A DNA stretch of 64,000 nt. Source: Paramixta manurensis. GTDB taxonomy: Bacteria; Pseudomonadota; Gammaproteobacteria; Enterobacterales; Enterobacteriaceae. The notes beneath the pieces were generated by a model. It was not told the DNA's origin. It did not search any database and saw only the letters and a list, made by a program, of their open reading frames with translations. The position numbers were made by a program, and so were the translations under genes. Shown here in pieces: positions 18,225 to 25,682 of this stretch (its first letter is position 1; every line of letters begins with the position of its first letter). The stretch spans positions 4,340,001 to 4,404,000 of the forward strand of contig NZ_CP054212.1 in assembly GCF_013285385.1 (NCBI RefSeq). Reading direction: 5' to 3'.

Positions 18225-18257
18225 AGTATATCAAACACTGGTGGCTGAATTGATTCA
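18225..18257 (-). promoter_or_regulatory. pfkA promoter with Cra-like operator
   Basis: On the minus strand TATACT (complement of 18225-18230) is a good -10. TGAATCAATTCA (complement of 18246-18257) occupies the -35 region and matches the Cra consensus TGAAWCGNTTHA at 11 of 12 positions. Cra represses pfkA in E. coli. Site occupancy is inference. Confidence 0.55.
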
Positions 18258-18337
18258 GGTCAGGCAACTTTCCAGTAAATATTTTATACGGTACCACGAT
18301 ACGATATTTACGCTCGTTATCCTGGTCATTTTACTGA

Positions 18338-19240
18338 CTAAAGGTGCAAAAAACCTTGCTGACCGCCTGGCACCACAGAGCAAGGGTCTTGATGGATAAT
18401 CACATCGGAACCCGGGAATTTTCGCAATAGCGCCTGCTCAATCTGGTCAGCAACCAGATGCGCCTGCACTAGCGGTAAATGATCGTCCAACTCAAGATGA
18501 AGTTGAATAAAACGCGTCGGGCCAGACTGACGAGTGCGCAAATCATGGGCACCACGTATGCCGGGCCAGCCACTGATAATTTCCACAATCGCTAGCCGCT
18601 CTTCATCCGGTAACGCGCGATCCAGTAATGACTGCACCGCTTCATATCCCATGCGCAATGCACTGTAGAGGATCCATACACCGATTCCCAACGCGAATAC
18701 CGCATCCGCCCAATGAAAACCATACCAACTCAGCGCCAACGCGATAAGGATTGCGCCGTTCATCAGTACATCGGATTGATAATGCAGCATATCGGCACGC
18801 ACCGCCTGACTGCGGGTACGCCGCACCACCCAGCGCTGGAATGTTACCAGGATCATGGTTGAGAACAATGCGATAACCGTGACGATAATCCCCACCAGCG
18901 GCGCGTTTAGCGTATTAGGCGTAGCCAGATGCTGAATACCGGTTAAAAACAGGAATAGCGCGGAGCCGGAAATAAACATACTTTGCGCCAGCGCCGCCAG
19001 CGATTCGGCCTTTCCATGTCCAAATGCATGTTCGGCATCCGCAGGCTGCAGTGAATAACGTACCACCAGCAGATTAGTCAAAGAAGCGGCAATATCGACC
19101 AACGAGTCAACTAACGCCGCGAGGATACTGACCGAGCCGGTGTACCACCACGCGAAAATTTTTATAATAAGTAGCAGTGTCGCCAAGATAGTCGCAGCCA
19201 GCGCGGCCGAATTAACCAAGCGTCCATAAGAAGGATTCAT
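18338..19240 (-). CDS. fieF: Ferrous-iron/zinc efflux pump FieF (YiiP), CDF family
   Basis: Cation diffusion facilitator exporting Zn(II)/Fe(II) in exchange for protons. 300 residues, six transmembrane helices and a cytoplasmic metallochaperone-like C-terminal domain. Metal residues: DSLVD in helix 2 and HYQSD in helix 5, with GHGKAESLAAL after helix 2. In E. coli fieF follows cpxP directly; here an islet separates them. Confidence 0.96.
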   Translation of the reverse strand: MNPSYGRLVNSAALAATILATLLLIIKIFAWWYTGSVSILAALVDSLVDIAASLTNLLVVRYSLQPADAEHAFGHGKAESLAALAQSMFISGSALFLFLTGIQHLATPNTLNAPLVGIIVTVIALFSTMILVTFQRWVVRRTRSQAVRADMLHYQSDVLMNGAILIALALSWYGFHWADAVFALGIGVWILYSALRMGYEAVQSLLDRALPDEERLAIVEIISGWPGIRGAHDLRTRQSGPTRFIQLHLELDDHLPLVQAHLVADQIEQALLRKFPGSDVIIHQDPCSVVPGGQQGFLHL

Positions 19241-19287
19241 GCCATACCCCGAGGAACATTGAAGCGTAAGTATAATGAATTTTTGGC

Positions 19288-19329
19288 AAAAAAAACCCCG
19301 CCGTCATGGCGGGGAAGACAGGGATGGTG
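19288..19329 (-). repeat. Second copy of the CpxQ 3' end (islet left boundary)
   Basis: On the minus strand: CACCATCCCTGTCTTCCCC (complement of 19311-19329), a hairpin CCCCGCC/GGCGGGG and eight Ts. The same 19 bases occur at 21477-21495 in CpxQ. Over 41 bases the two copies differ at five positions, four of which are paired in the hairpin and compensate. This copy lacks the upstream CpxQ segment (TTTTCCTTGCCATAGA). It lies downstream of the islet genes, upstream of fieF, and reads as a working terminator. Confidence 0.85.
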
Positions 19330-19380
19330 AAGATATTCCGCATGTAACAAACTGTAATAAAAGGATTTATTCTAATTTTC

Positions 19381-19399
19381 GTCTACATTTTGACTACAC
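19381..19399 (+). repeat. Paired GWCTACA repeats near the left end of the islet
   Basis: GTCTACA (19381) and GACTACA (19392) are 11 bases apart in the same orientation. The right end has GTCTAC at 21355 and 21366, again 11 bases apart. They resemble arm-type sites of tyrosine integrases in spacing; no integrase is encoded here. Confidence 0.4.
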
Positions 19400-19409
19400 T
19401 TCGATGTAA

Positions 19410-19433
19410 GAAATCCCGCCACAGCGGGATTTC
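19410..19433 (-). terminator. Hairpin after the ImmA/IrrE gene
   Basis: GAAATCCCGC (19410-19419) pairs perfectly with GCGGGATTTC (19424-19433). On the minus strand the T tract (TTTCTT) is short, so some read-through into the CpxQ-like terminator is possible. Confidence 0.6.
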
Positions 19434-19446
19434 TTATTGCTGCCAA

Positions 19447-20562
19447 TTATGCCTGTCTGAAGCGATACGCTGACATGGACACCACATTCGCAGAAACATT
19501 TTCATGTTCAAGAGTTGCCACAAGTGCTCCATTCGATAACTCTTCAAGCATTATTGGGGTGATACATAAGCGACGAGCAAGCGAACCCACATCTATAGAC
19601 ATATCATTTATTAGATATTTCATTGCTTTATGAAAAAGCTCTGGAGTTTCTTGTTGGATTAGACAGTCCTCTTTCTCATCAATAGCTTCTCCCTTTCGTT
19701 TCAGACCAAAAAATGCCGTTTTATATTGAGCATCCGTTAGAAGGGACAGCTGGTGAGCACGATAGATAATCGCAGCCTTACTAACTTTCCACGTCAATTT
19801 AAACTGACTAAGTCCTTGCCAATCAATACGTCCCCCTATAGGACGAGGAAAGTATTTTGCCATCGCTGAGCGTGGCAGCAACAAAGCCGATGCGAAACGA
19901 TTTGCCTGAGATTCTGTTACTCTATCTCCTGTCGAAACACCTTCATGAAGAATTAGATGTGCAATTTCATGAGCAATGTCAAAGCGCTGACGGCAGGGAG
20001 ATTTCTTAGCTGTATTCCTTACAATAAAGGGGCGGCTTAGAGGCACAGATAGTGCATCTACATCGTCAGAAACAGAATCAAAGGAAGTAACGAATGCGCC
20101 TAATTTTTCGGCCAGTCGGGTCATATTATCAATAGGCCCAAAGCCTAATCCCCAATCAGTACGGCACTTCTCTGCTGCTTTCTCAATTTCATCTTGTGTA
20201 TACGCCCTCAACTCTGGGAATCGTACTGGGGGTAGATCCAAATATTCATCAAATACTTCAATCAAGCGACGATACAGCTCTGCTTTAGCCAAAGTGGCCC
20301 ATTTTGTTGCCATTCGCGTTGAGCTACGTTTGCGAAAATGAACAATCTCTTCGTTTACAGGTGATTGGTCTTTAACTTCAAAGAATTCAGGCATGACAAA
20401 CAAGATAGCCGCTAATTTATTCGCAAGCTCAGGAGTAGGAACTGCAGAGCCGGATTCCAGCCGCTGAATATACTGGCGGGTCTTTTCGACCCGCTCAGCG
20501 ACTTGCTCCAGTGATAACTCGTGAAACAGACGAGCTAACCGCAAATTAGAACCGTTAAACAC
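19447..20562 (-). CDS. XRE-type HTH plus ImmA/IrrE metallopeptidase protein
   Basis: 371 residues, GTG start at 20562 with an AGGTG ribosome site. An N-terminal XRE helix-turn-helix (about residues 5-60, LSLEQVAERVEKTRQYIQRLE) is joined to an ImmA/IrrE (DUF955) domain with zinc motif HEIAH (198-202) and a likely third ligand Glu in ESQANRFA (about 217). Such proteins usually cleave or inactivate a repressor in response to a stress or incoming element (family knowledge); the target here is unknown. It begins 10 bases after the stop of the gene at 20573-21169, so the pair is one operon. Its AT-richer composition and placement between CpxQ copies suggest acquisition. Confidence 0.85.
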   Translation of the reverse strand: MFNGSNLRLARLFHELSLEQVAERVEKTRQYIQRLESGSAVPTPELANKLAAILFVMPEFFEVKDQSPVNEEIVHFRKRSSTRMATKWATLAKAELYRRLIEVFDEYLDLPPVRFPELRAYTQDEIEKAAEKCRTDWGLGFGPIDNMTRLAEKLGAFVTSFDSVSDDVDALSVPLSRPFIVRNTAKKSPCRQRFDIAHEIAHLILHEGVSTGDRVTESQANRFASALLLPRSAMAKYFPRPIGGRIDWQGLSQFKLTWKVSKAAIIYRAHQLSLLTDAQYKTAFFGLKRKGEAIDEKEDCLIQQETPELFHKAMKYLINDMSIDVGSLARRLCITPIMLEELSNGALVATLEHENVSANVVSMSAYRFRQA

Positions 20563-20572
20563 TTTTCACCTA

Positions 20573-21169
20573 CTATTCATTGTCGCCGTTCTTTTCCTTC
20601 TTTTCAGGAACAGAAGGACGGATATCATCCAACTCAATTTTAACTGCTTCTGGTGGAGTATCATCGGTAGAATGCAGTATTGCCAAACGTTCATCACCGT
20701 ATGTCCACTTGGATACAATCTCATCAAGCATGTTATAACCGATGAAATGAACGCGCGCACCCTCACCTTCAAATTCAGGCTTTTCTACCACAAAACGATG
20801 CAATGTTGGTATTTCTAATTCAGGCTCGAAGAGCTGATCAACCTCATTTCTACGGTAGAAACCTGGTTTTTTAGGACTCTCAGGATCATCGGCAAAGAAA
20901 CGTACTGGTATGGCATCAATTTCAAAAGTGATATCCATGCCAGCATGCTTAAGGTTCAACCACTTATGTTTACCGCTCATACAGAGTGCTAAGAGCATTT
21001 GTCTTTGTCGCCCGAAAGTACAAGTACCCCTGGTATAATTGTCATCATACGGGGTAGAAAGCTGCTCATATGTCTGATCCAAAACAGTAAGCAACTCTTC
21101 GGCAATAGTAGATAAACGCTCTTCATTCAATTGTGGGTAGAAATTCCAGGGCAATTTGTGGTCAGCCAT
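20573..21169 (-). CDS. Uncharacterised islet protein, operon partner of the ImmA/IrrE gene
   Basis: 198 residues from ATG 21169 (MADHKLPWNFYPQLNEE), with GGAGAG upstream. I do not recognise a family. No signal peptide or membrane helix; predicted soluble, with an acidic tail rich in Glu and Lys (PSVPEKKEKNGDNE). The middle contains several aromatic and acidic patches (VRFFADDPESPKKPGFYRR). Position as first gene of a two-gene unit ahead of an HTH-metallopeptidase suggests it is a partner, substrate or effector, but nothing in the sequence decides this. Confidence 0.7.
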   Translation of the reverse strand: MADHKLPWNFYPQLNEERLSTIAEELLTVLDQTYEQLSTPYDDNYTRGTCTFGRQRQMLLALCMSGKHKWLNLKHAGMDITFEIDAIPVRFFADDPESPKKPGFYRRNEVDQLFEPELEIPTLHRFVVEKPEFEGEGARVHFIGYNMLDEIVSKWTYGDERLAILHSTDDTPPEAVKIELDDIRPSVPEKKEKNGDNE

Positions 21170-21184
21170 CAACTAAGTCTCTCC

Positions 21185-21242
21185 GTGCAAAAAGTTAAAT
21201 TTGTCAACCTGGATATTGGTGCAATTTTTTGAATTTGTCAAC
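21185..21242 (-). promoter_or_regulatory. Direct-repeat operator and promoter of the islet operon
   Basis: GTGCAA-N7-AATTTGTCAAC occurs twice (21185-21208 and 21219-21242), 34 bases apart, immediately upstream of the first islet gene. On the minus strand each copy contains TTGACA; the distal copy is followed 17 bases later by CAATAT, a fair -10. The proximal copy would lie at about the start of transcription. Autoregulation by the HTH protein is a reasonable guess. Confidence 0.55.
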
Positions 21243-21353
21243 TAACGCCTGTTAATTTTTACAGTATTAATTAAAGTATACGAAGTAGGTCAATTTTTGA
21301 TTTTTTCACTATTAAATTGGATGGGTTGCTAACTGAAGTTTGAATTATAGAAG

Positions 21354-21371
21354 TGTCTACGGAATGTCTAC
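21354..21371 (+). repeat. Paired TGTCTAC repeats near the right end of the islet
   Basis: TGTCTAC at 21354-21360 and 21365-21371, an 11-base period, matching the pair at the left end (19381 and 19392). The remaining bases of the 355-base gap 21170-21524 hold the operon promoter, these repeats and CpxQ; I see no further gene. Confidence 0.4.
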
Positions 21372-21454
21372 ACCAGACGCTCCAGGCACCTTACAACTGC
21401 TTATAGCGGTTTTATGATAGGCTGATTTTTAAGGGTTTATTCTAAGTTATTGAT

Positions 21455-21511
21455 AAAAAAACCCCCTCATCATGAGGGGGAAGACAGGGATGGTGTCTAT
21501 GGCAAGGAAAA
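21455..21511 (-). ncRNA. cpxQ: CpxQ small RNA (3' UTR of cpxP)
   Basis: On the minus strand, starting 13 bases past the cpxP stop, the sequence reads TTTTCCTTGCCATAGACACC then CATCCCTGTCTTCCCCC, hairpin CCCCCTCA/TGAGGGGG and seven Ts. This matches CpxQ of Salmonella and E. coli as I remember it, apart from paired changes in the terminator stem. CpxQ is cut from cpxP mRNA by RNase E, binds Hfq and represses envelope-protein mRNAs through two seed regions. The 5' end is set by comparison with the known processed RNA. Confidence 0.9.
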
Positions 21512-21524
21512 CAGGGATACTATG

Positions 21525-22037
21525 CTACTGGGTACTACCGTTACTACTCACTGCCTGCAGCGATGAAACCTGCTGCATATCCGTTAGCTCACGCATTGCG
21601 TTCATGCGTTGCTGATGTTTCTGCTGCAAAACGGCCTGTTGGTCTGGCGTTAACAGGTGATACATCTGGTTGCGTACCCGGGCCATTTCGACCTGCCGCG
21701 CAACCTGCGCCTGTGCAACTTTTTCCGCCTGAGCCCTTACGGCCGCTTCATCAAATTTGTCTGCAACGATTAAGTCATGCATCGTTTCTAAATCATTCAG
21801 GCTAACCGGAGAGCGTTCGTGGCGCGCCTGTTGCATCAAGTCCCGCATTTGCTGACGTTGACGCTCCGTCAGATTGATGCCATCAAACATGTGACTTTGC
21901 GGGTTTTGCGTCATACTGCCTGTCGTCAATCCGCCACTTTGATGCATCTCGTCAATCGTCGTTGCGTCCGCTGCCCACGCGGTGGAGAAACTGATGCCCA
22001 TCGCTGAAGCAATGACGACGGCGGTTACTTTGCGCAT
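21525..22037 (-). CDS. cpxP: Periplasmic stress adaptor CpxP
   Basis: Inhibitory periplasmic partner of CpxA and adaptor for misfolded pilin degradation. 170 residues; signal peptide cleaved near AWA (residue 22). Two LTxxQ-type motifs: LTERQRQQMRDL and LTPDQQAVL. The C-terminal tail is Ser/Gln rich. Divergent from cpxR with a CpxR box between; CpxQ is its 3' UTR. Confidence 0.95.
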   Translation of the reverse strand: MRKVTAVVIASAMGISFSTAWAADATTIDEMHQSGGLTTGSMTQNPQSHMFDGINLTERQRQQMRDLMQQARHERSPVSLNDLETMHDLIVADKFDEAAVRAQAEKVAQAQVARQVEMARVRNQMYHLLTPDQQAVLQQKHQQRMNAMRELTDMQQVSSLQAVSSNGSTQ

Positions 22038-22118
22038 CGTTTACTCCCGGATTCGTTTCGTGTTTCGATTCAACGAGGTTCAGTGTACGGCGAATGCTGC
22101 AAACATGCGTCAGGGGGT

Positions 22119-22133
22119 GTAAAACTACGTAAA
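22119..22133. promoter_or_regulatory. CpxR box in the cpxP-cpxR intergenic region
   Basis: GTAAA (22119-22123), five bases, GTAAA (22129-22133): a perfect CpxR consensus between the divergent cpxP and cpxRA promoters. Confidence 0.9.
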
Positions 22134-22188
22134 GCGATAGATTGAAAGTGCAGGATCACGCTATTTTGCCTGCGGAGGGCATGACAAC

Positions 22189-22887
22189 ATGAATAAAATC
22201 CTATTGGTTGATGATGATCGCGAATTAACTTCGCTCCTGAAAGAACTGCTTGAAATGGAAGGGTTTGACGTCGTGGTAGCCAGTGATGGCGAGCAGGCGT
22301 TAAGCATATTAGACAGCTCAATCGACCTGTTATTGCTGGATGTGATGATGCCAAAGAAAAACGGTATCGACACGCTAAAAGAGCTACGCCAACAGCATCA
22401 AACACCGGTAATTATGCTGACCGCGCGCGGCAGCGAGCTTGACCGCGTACTCGGCCTTGAGCTTGGCGCAGACGACTATTTGCCAAAACCCTTTAACGAT
22501 CGCGAATTAGTGGCGCGCATTCGCGCCATCTTGCGCCGTTCCAATTGGAGTGAACAACAGCAGCAGCACGATAACAGTTCCCCTACGCTGGAGGTTGACT
22601 GTTTACGTCTGAATCCTGGCCGGCAGGAAGCGAGTTTTGACAATGAAACGCTTGATCTTACCGGAACGGAATTCACGCTACTCTATCTGCTGGCGCAACA
22701 TTTAGGCCAGGTTGTTTCACGCGAGCATTTAAGTCAGGAAGTGCTTGGGAAACGCTTAACGCCGTTTGATCGCGCTATCGATATGCATATTTCAAACCTA
22801 CGCCGTAAACTGCCAGAACGTCGTGACGGGCATCCCTGGTTTAAAACCCTGCGCGGGCGCGGCTATCTGATGGTTTCTGCAACATGA
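22189..22887 (+). CDS. cpxR: Response regulator CpxR
   Basis: OmpR-family regulator of the envelope stress response. 232 residues. Receiver domain with acidic pocket DDD (about 8-10), phospho-acceptor Asp in LLLLDVMMP (about 51) and Lys in LPKPF (about 101); winged-helix domain from about 130 with RAIDMHISNLRRKL and the final RGRGYLM. Overlaps cpxA by four bases (ATGA). Confidence 0.97.
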   Translation: MNKILLVDDDRELTSLLKELLEMEGFDVVVASDGEQALSILDSSIDLLLLDVMMPKKNGIDTLKELRQQHQTPVIMLTARGSELDRVLGLELGADDYLPKPFNDRELVARIRAILRRSNWSEQQQQHDNSSPTLEVDCLRLNPGRQEASFDNETLDLTGTEFTLLYLLAQHLGQVVSREHLSQEVLGKRLTPFDRAIDMHISNLRRKLPERRDGHPWFKTLRGRGYLMVSAT

Positions 22888-24257
22888 TAAGTAGTTTGAC
22901 CACCCGCATCTTCGCTATTTTCTGGTTAACCCTGGCGCTGGTGTTGATGCTGGTGTTAATGGTACCCAAACTGGATTCACGTCAAATGACCTCGTTGCTC
23001 GAAAGCGAGCAACGTCAAGGTACGATGATTGAACAACACATTGAAGCTGAGCTGCTACAAGACCCGCCAAACGATCTCATGTGGTGGCGTCGGCTGTTCC
23101 GTGCGATCGATAAATGGGCGCCGCCGGGGCAGCGTCTACTGCTGGTTACCAGTGAAGGGCGCGTAATCGGCGCTCAGCACAGCGAAATGCAGATTATTCG
23201 TAACTTTATCGGTCAGTCGGATAATGCCGACCATCCGCAAAAGAAAAAATATGGCCGCGTGGAGTTAGTTGGGCCGTTCGCCGTTCGTGACGGCGAAGAT
23301 AACTACCAGTTGTACATGATTCGCCCGGCCAGTAGTTCACAACTCGATTTTATTAATCTTTTGTTTGACCGTCCGCTGCTGCTGCTCATTGTCACCATGC
23401 TGATCAGTTCGCCGTTACTGTTATGGCTTGCGTGGAGCCTGGCAAAACCAGCGCGTAAACTAAAGCACGCTGCCGATGAGGTTGCTAGCGGTAACTTACG
23501 CCAGCATCCGGAACTGGAAGCCGGGCCGCAGGAGTTTCTTGCTGCCGGTTCGAGCTTTAACCAGATGGTGAGCGCGTTGGAACGTATGATGACCGCGCAG
23601 CAACGGCTGTTGTCGGATATTTCACACGAATTACGTACGCCGCTGACGCGCCTTCAACTCGCTACCGCGCTGATGCGTCGCCGTCATGGCGAGGGGAAAG
23701 AGCTGGAACGCATTGAAATGGAAGCGCAACGTCTGGATGGGATGATCAATGATCTATTGGTGTTATCGCGTACCCAGCACAAGAATGCGTTAGTCAGCGA
23801 AGCGATGAAAGCGAACCAGTTGTGGAGTGGCGTGCTGGAAGATGCGCAATTCGAAGCCGAACAGGTAGGTAAAACGCTGGAAGTTCCCTATCCTCCCGGT
23901 CCGTGGCCGCTATACGGCAACCCACACGCGTTGGAAAGCGCCTTAGAAAATATTGTGCGCAACGCGCTACGCTATTCGAACTCGCATATTGCGGTTAGCT
24001 TCTCAGTTGATAATCAGGGCATTACCATCCATGTCGATGATGATGGGCCTGGCGTCAGCCCGGAAGACCGTGAGCAAATCTTCCGCCCCTTTTATCGCAC
24101 CGATGAAGCCCGCGATCGGGAATCAGGCGGAACCGGGTTGGGGCTGGCGATTGTTGAAACCGCTATTCAACAACATCGTGGCTGGGTAAAAGCGGATGAC
24201 AGCCCATTCGGCGGGTTACGTTTAACCATTTGGCTGCCGTTATACTCGGCGCGCTAA
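22884..24257 (+). CDS. cpxA: Sensor histidine kinase CpxA
   Basis: Inner-membrane sensor kinase/phosphatase of the Cpx system. 457 residues: TM1 (about 7-28), periplasmic sensor, TM2 (about 164-185), HAMP, dimerisation helix with phospho-His in DISHELRTPLTRL (about 248), ATP-binding N box NALRYS, G1 DDGPGV and G2 GGTGLGLAIV. Followed at once by trmL, unlike E. coli K-12. Confidence 0.97.
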   Translation: MISSLTTRIFAIFWLTLALVLMLVLMVPKLDSRQMTSLLESEQRQGTMIEQHIEAELLQDPPNDLMWWRRLFRAIDKWAPPGQRLLLVTSEGRVIGAQHSEMQIIRNFIGQSDNADHPQKKKYGRVELVGPFAVRDGEDNYQLYMIRPASSSQLDFINLLFDRPLLLLIVTMLISSPLLLWLAWSLAKPARKLKHAADEVASGNLRQHPELEAGPQEFLAAGSSFNQMVSALERMMTAQQRLLSDISHELRTPLTRLQLATALMRRRHGEGKELERIEMEAQRLDGMINDLLVLSRTQHKNALVSEAMKANQLWSGVLEDAQFEAEQVGKTLEVPYPPGPWPLYGNPHALESALENIVRNALRYSNSHIAVSFSVDNQGITIHVDDDGPGVSPEDREQIFRPFYRTDEARDRESGGTGLGLAIVETAIQQHRGWVKADDSPFGGLRLTIWLPLYSAR

Positions 24258-24295
24258 TATTTTGCTATTCTTCGGCCCTCGTCACAGGGGGCCTT

Positions 24296-24769
24296 ATGTT
24301 AAACATTGTCTTATTTGAACCAGAAATCCCGCCTAACACCGGCAATATCATCCGTCTATGTGCTAATACCGGGTTTCGGCTGCATTTAATTGAGCCGCTC
24401 GGCTTTGCCTGGGACGATAAGCGACTACGTCGCGCCGGGCTGGATTATCATGAATTTACCGCCATTAAACACCATGCCAGCTATGACGCTTTTATCGCGT
24501 CGGAAAAGCCCACGCGGCTTTTTGCGCTCACCACCAAAGGGACTCCTGCGCACAGCGCGGTTCATTATCAGACGGGCGATTATTTGATTTTTGGACCGGA
24601 GAGCCGTGGGTTGCCCGCGAACGTGTTGGATGCACTGCCCGCAGAACAAAAAATACGCATTCCGATGATGCCCGATAGCCGCAGCATGAACCTGTCTAAT
24701 GCCGTATCGGTAGTGGTGTATGAGGCCTGGCGCCAGTTAGATTACGCTGGCGCACTGATTAAATCATAA
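24296..24769 (+). CDS. trmL: tRNA (cytidine/uridine-2'-O-)-methyltransferase TrmL
   Basis: SPOUT methyltransferase that modifies the wobble base of tRNA-Leu isoacceptors. ATG 24296 (MLNIVLFEPEIPPNTGN) after AGGGGG; 157 residues as in E. coli. Conserved FALTTKG, FGPESRGLP and the C-terminal knot SMNLSNAVSVVVYEA. Convergent with cysE, 14 bases between stops. Confidence 0.96.
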   Translation: MLNIVLFEPEIPPNTGNIIRLCANTGFRLHLIEPLGFAWDDKRLRRAGLDYHEFTAIKHHASYDAFIASEKPTRLFALTTKGTPAHSAVHYQTGDYLIFGPESRGLPANVLDALPAEQKIRIPMMPDSRSMNLSNAVSVVVYEAWRQLDYAGALIKS

Positions 24770-24783
24770 CGTGTGCGGGTGGG

Positions 24784-25605
24784 CTAAATACCGTCGCCAA
24801 ACTCGAAACCAGGCACCATTCCGTTAAAGTGCTGATCCATATCCATGGAGGGTTTATCACTGCCCGGTTTACCAACGATACGCGCCGGTACGCCAGCCGC
24901 AGTAGTATGAGGCGGGACCGGTTGCAACACAACGGAGCCCGCGCCGATTTTCGCGCCGCGCCCAACTTCAATATTGCCGAGGATTTTTGCGCCAGCGCCA
25001 ATCATTACACCTTCGCGAATTTTGGGATGGCGATCGCCGCTGGTTTTTCCGGTACCGCCCAACGTCACCGATTGCAGGATCGAGACATCATTCTCAACCA
25101 CGGCCGTCTCACCGATAACAATACCGGTGGCATGATCGAGCATGATGCCGCAACCAATACGCGCAGCGGGATGGATATCCACCGCAAAAGAAACTGAGAT
25201 TTCGTTTTGAAGATAAACCGCCAACGCCCGCCGACCAACATTCCAAAGCCAATGGCCAATGCGATATGCCTGCAAAGCGTGAAAGCCTTTCAGATAGAGC
25301 AATGGAGTTGAGTATTTATCAATCGCCGGATCGCGCTGGCGCACCGCCTGAATATCGCAAGCCGCGGAATCAATCATTGACGGATCTTCCCGATAGGCTT
25401 CTTCAATGATTTCACGAATCGTAATCGCGGGCATAATCGGATTAGCGAGTTTATTCGCCAACATGTAACTGAGCGCGCTGCCGAGATTTTCATGTTTTAG
25501 CAGGGTCGCATGGTAGAAACTGGCCAGCATTGGTTCACAATCCGCAAGCGCGCGCGCTTCTGCTTTGATGTTATCCCAGACCAGATCTAACTCTTCAGAC
25601 GCCAT
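24784..25605 (-). CDS. cysE: Serine O-acetyltransferase
   Basis: First committed enzyme of cysteine synthesis, making O-acetylserine. 273 residues as in E. coli: helical N-terminal domain, then left-handed beta-helix hexapeptide repeats (about 140-240) with catalytic residues in DIHPAARIG and LDHATGIVIG. The C-terminal EFGDGI tail docks into CysK. Fourth gene downstream of secB/gpsA. Confidence 0.97.
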   Translation of the reverse strand: MASEELDLVWDNIKAEARALADCEPMLASFYHATLLKHENLGSALSYMLANKLANPIMPAITIREIIEEAYREDPSMIDSAACDIQAVRQRDPAIDKYSTPLLYLKGFHALQAYRIGHWLWNVGRRALAVYLQNEISVSFAVDIHPAARIGCGIMLDHATGIVIGETAVVENDVSILQSVTLGGTGKTSGDRHPKIREGVMIGAGAKILGNIEVGRGAKIGAGSVVLQPVPPHTTAAGVPARIVGKPGSDKPSMDMDQHFNGMVPGFEFGDGI

Positions 25606-25682
25606 TGCTTTCTCCCGGTCAAAAAACAGCGTCCGGTTTGGCTGCGCCGAACGCTACAGATGATGCCGCCGCGCTTCCTGCT

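Noticed and set aside
19241..21524. Islet as an insertion sequence or complete prophage
   Set aside because: No transposase, integrase, structural or replication gene, and no terminal inverted repeats; boundaries are direct repeats of CpxQ.
21563..22007. Plus-strand frames across cpxP
   Set aside because: Opposite the cpxP coding sequence, no recognisable product.
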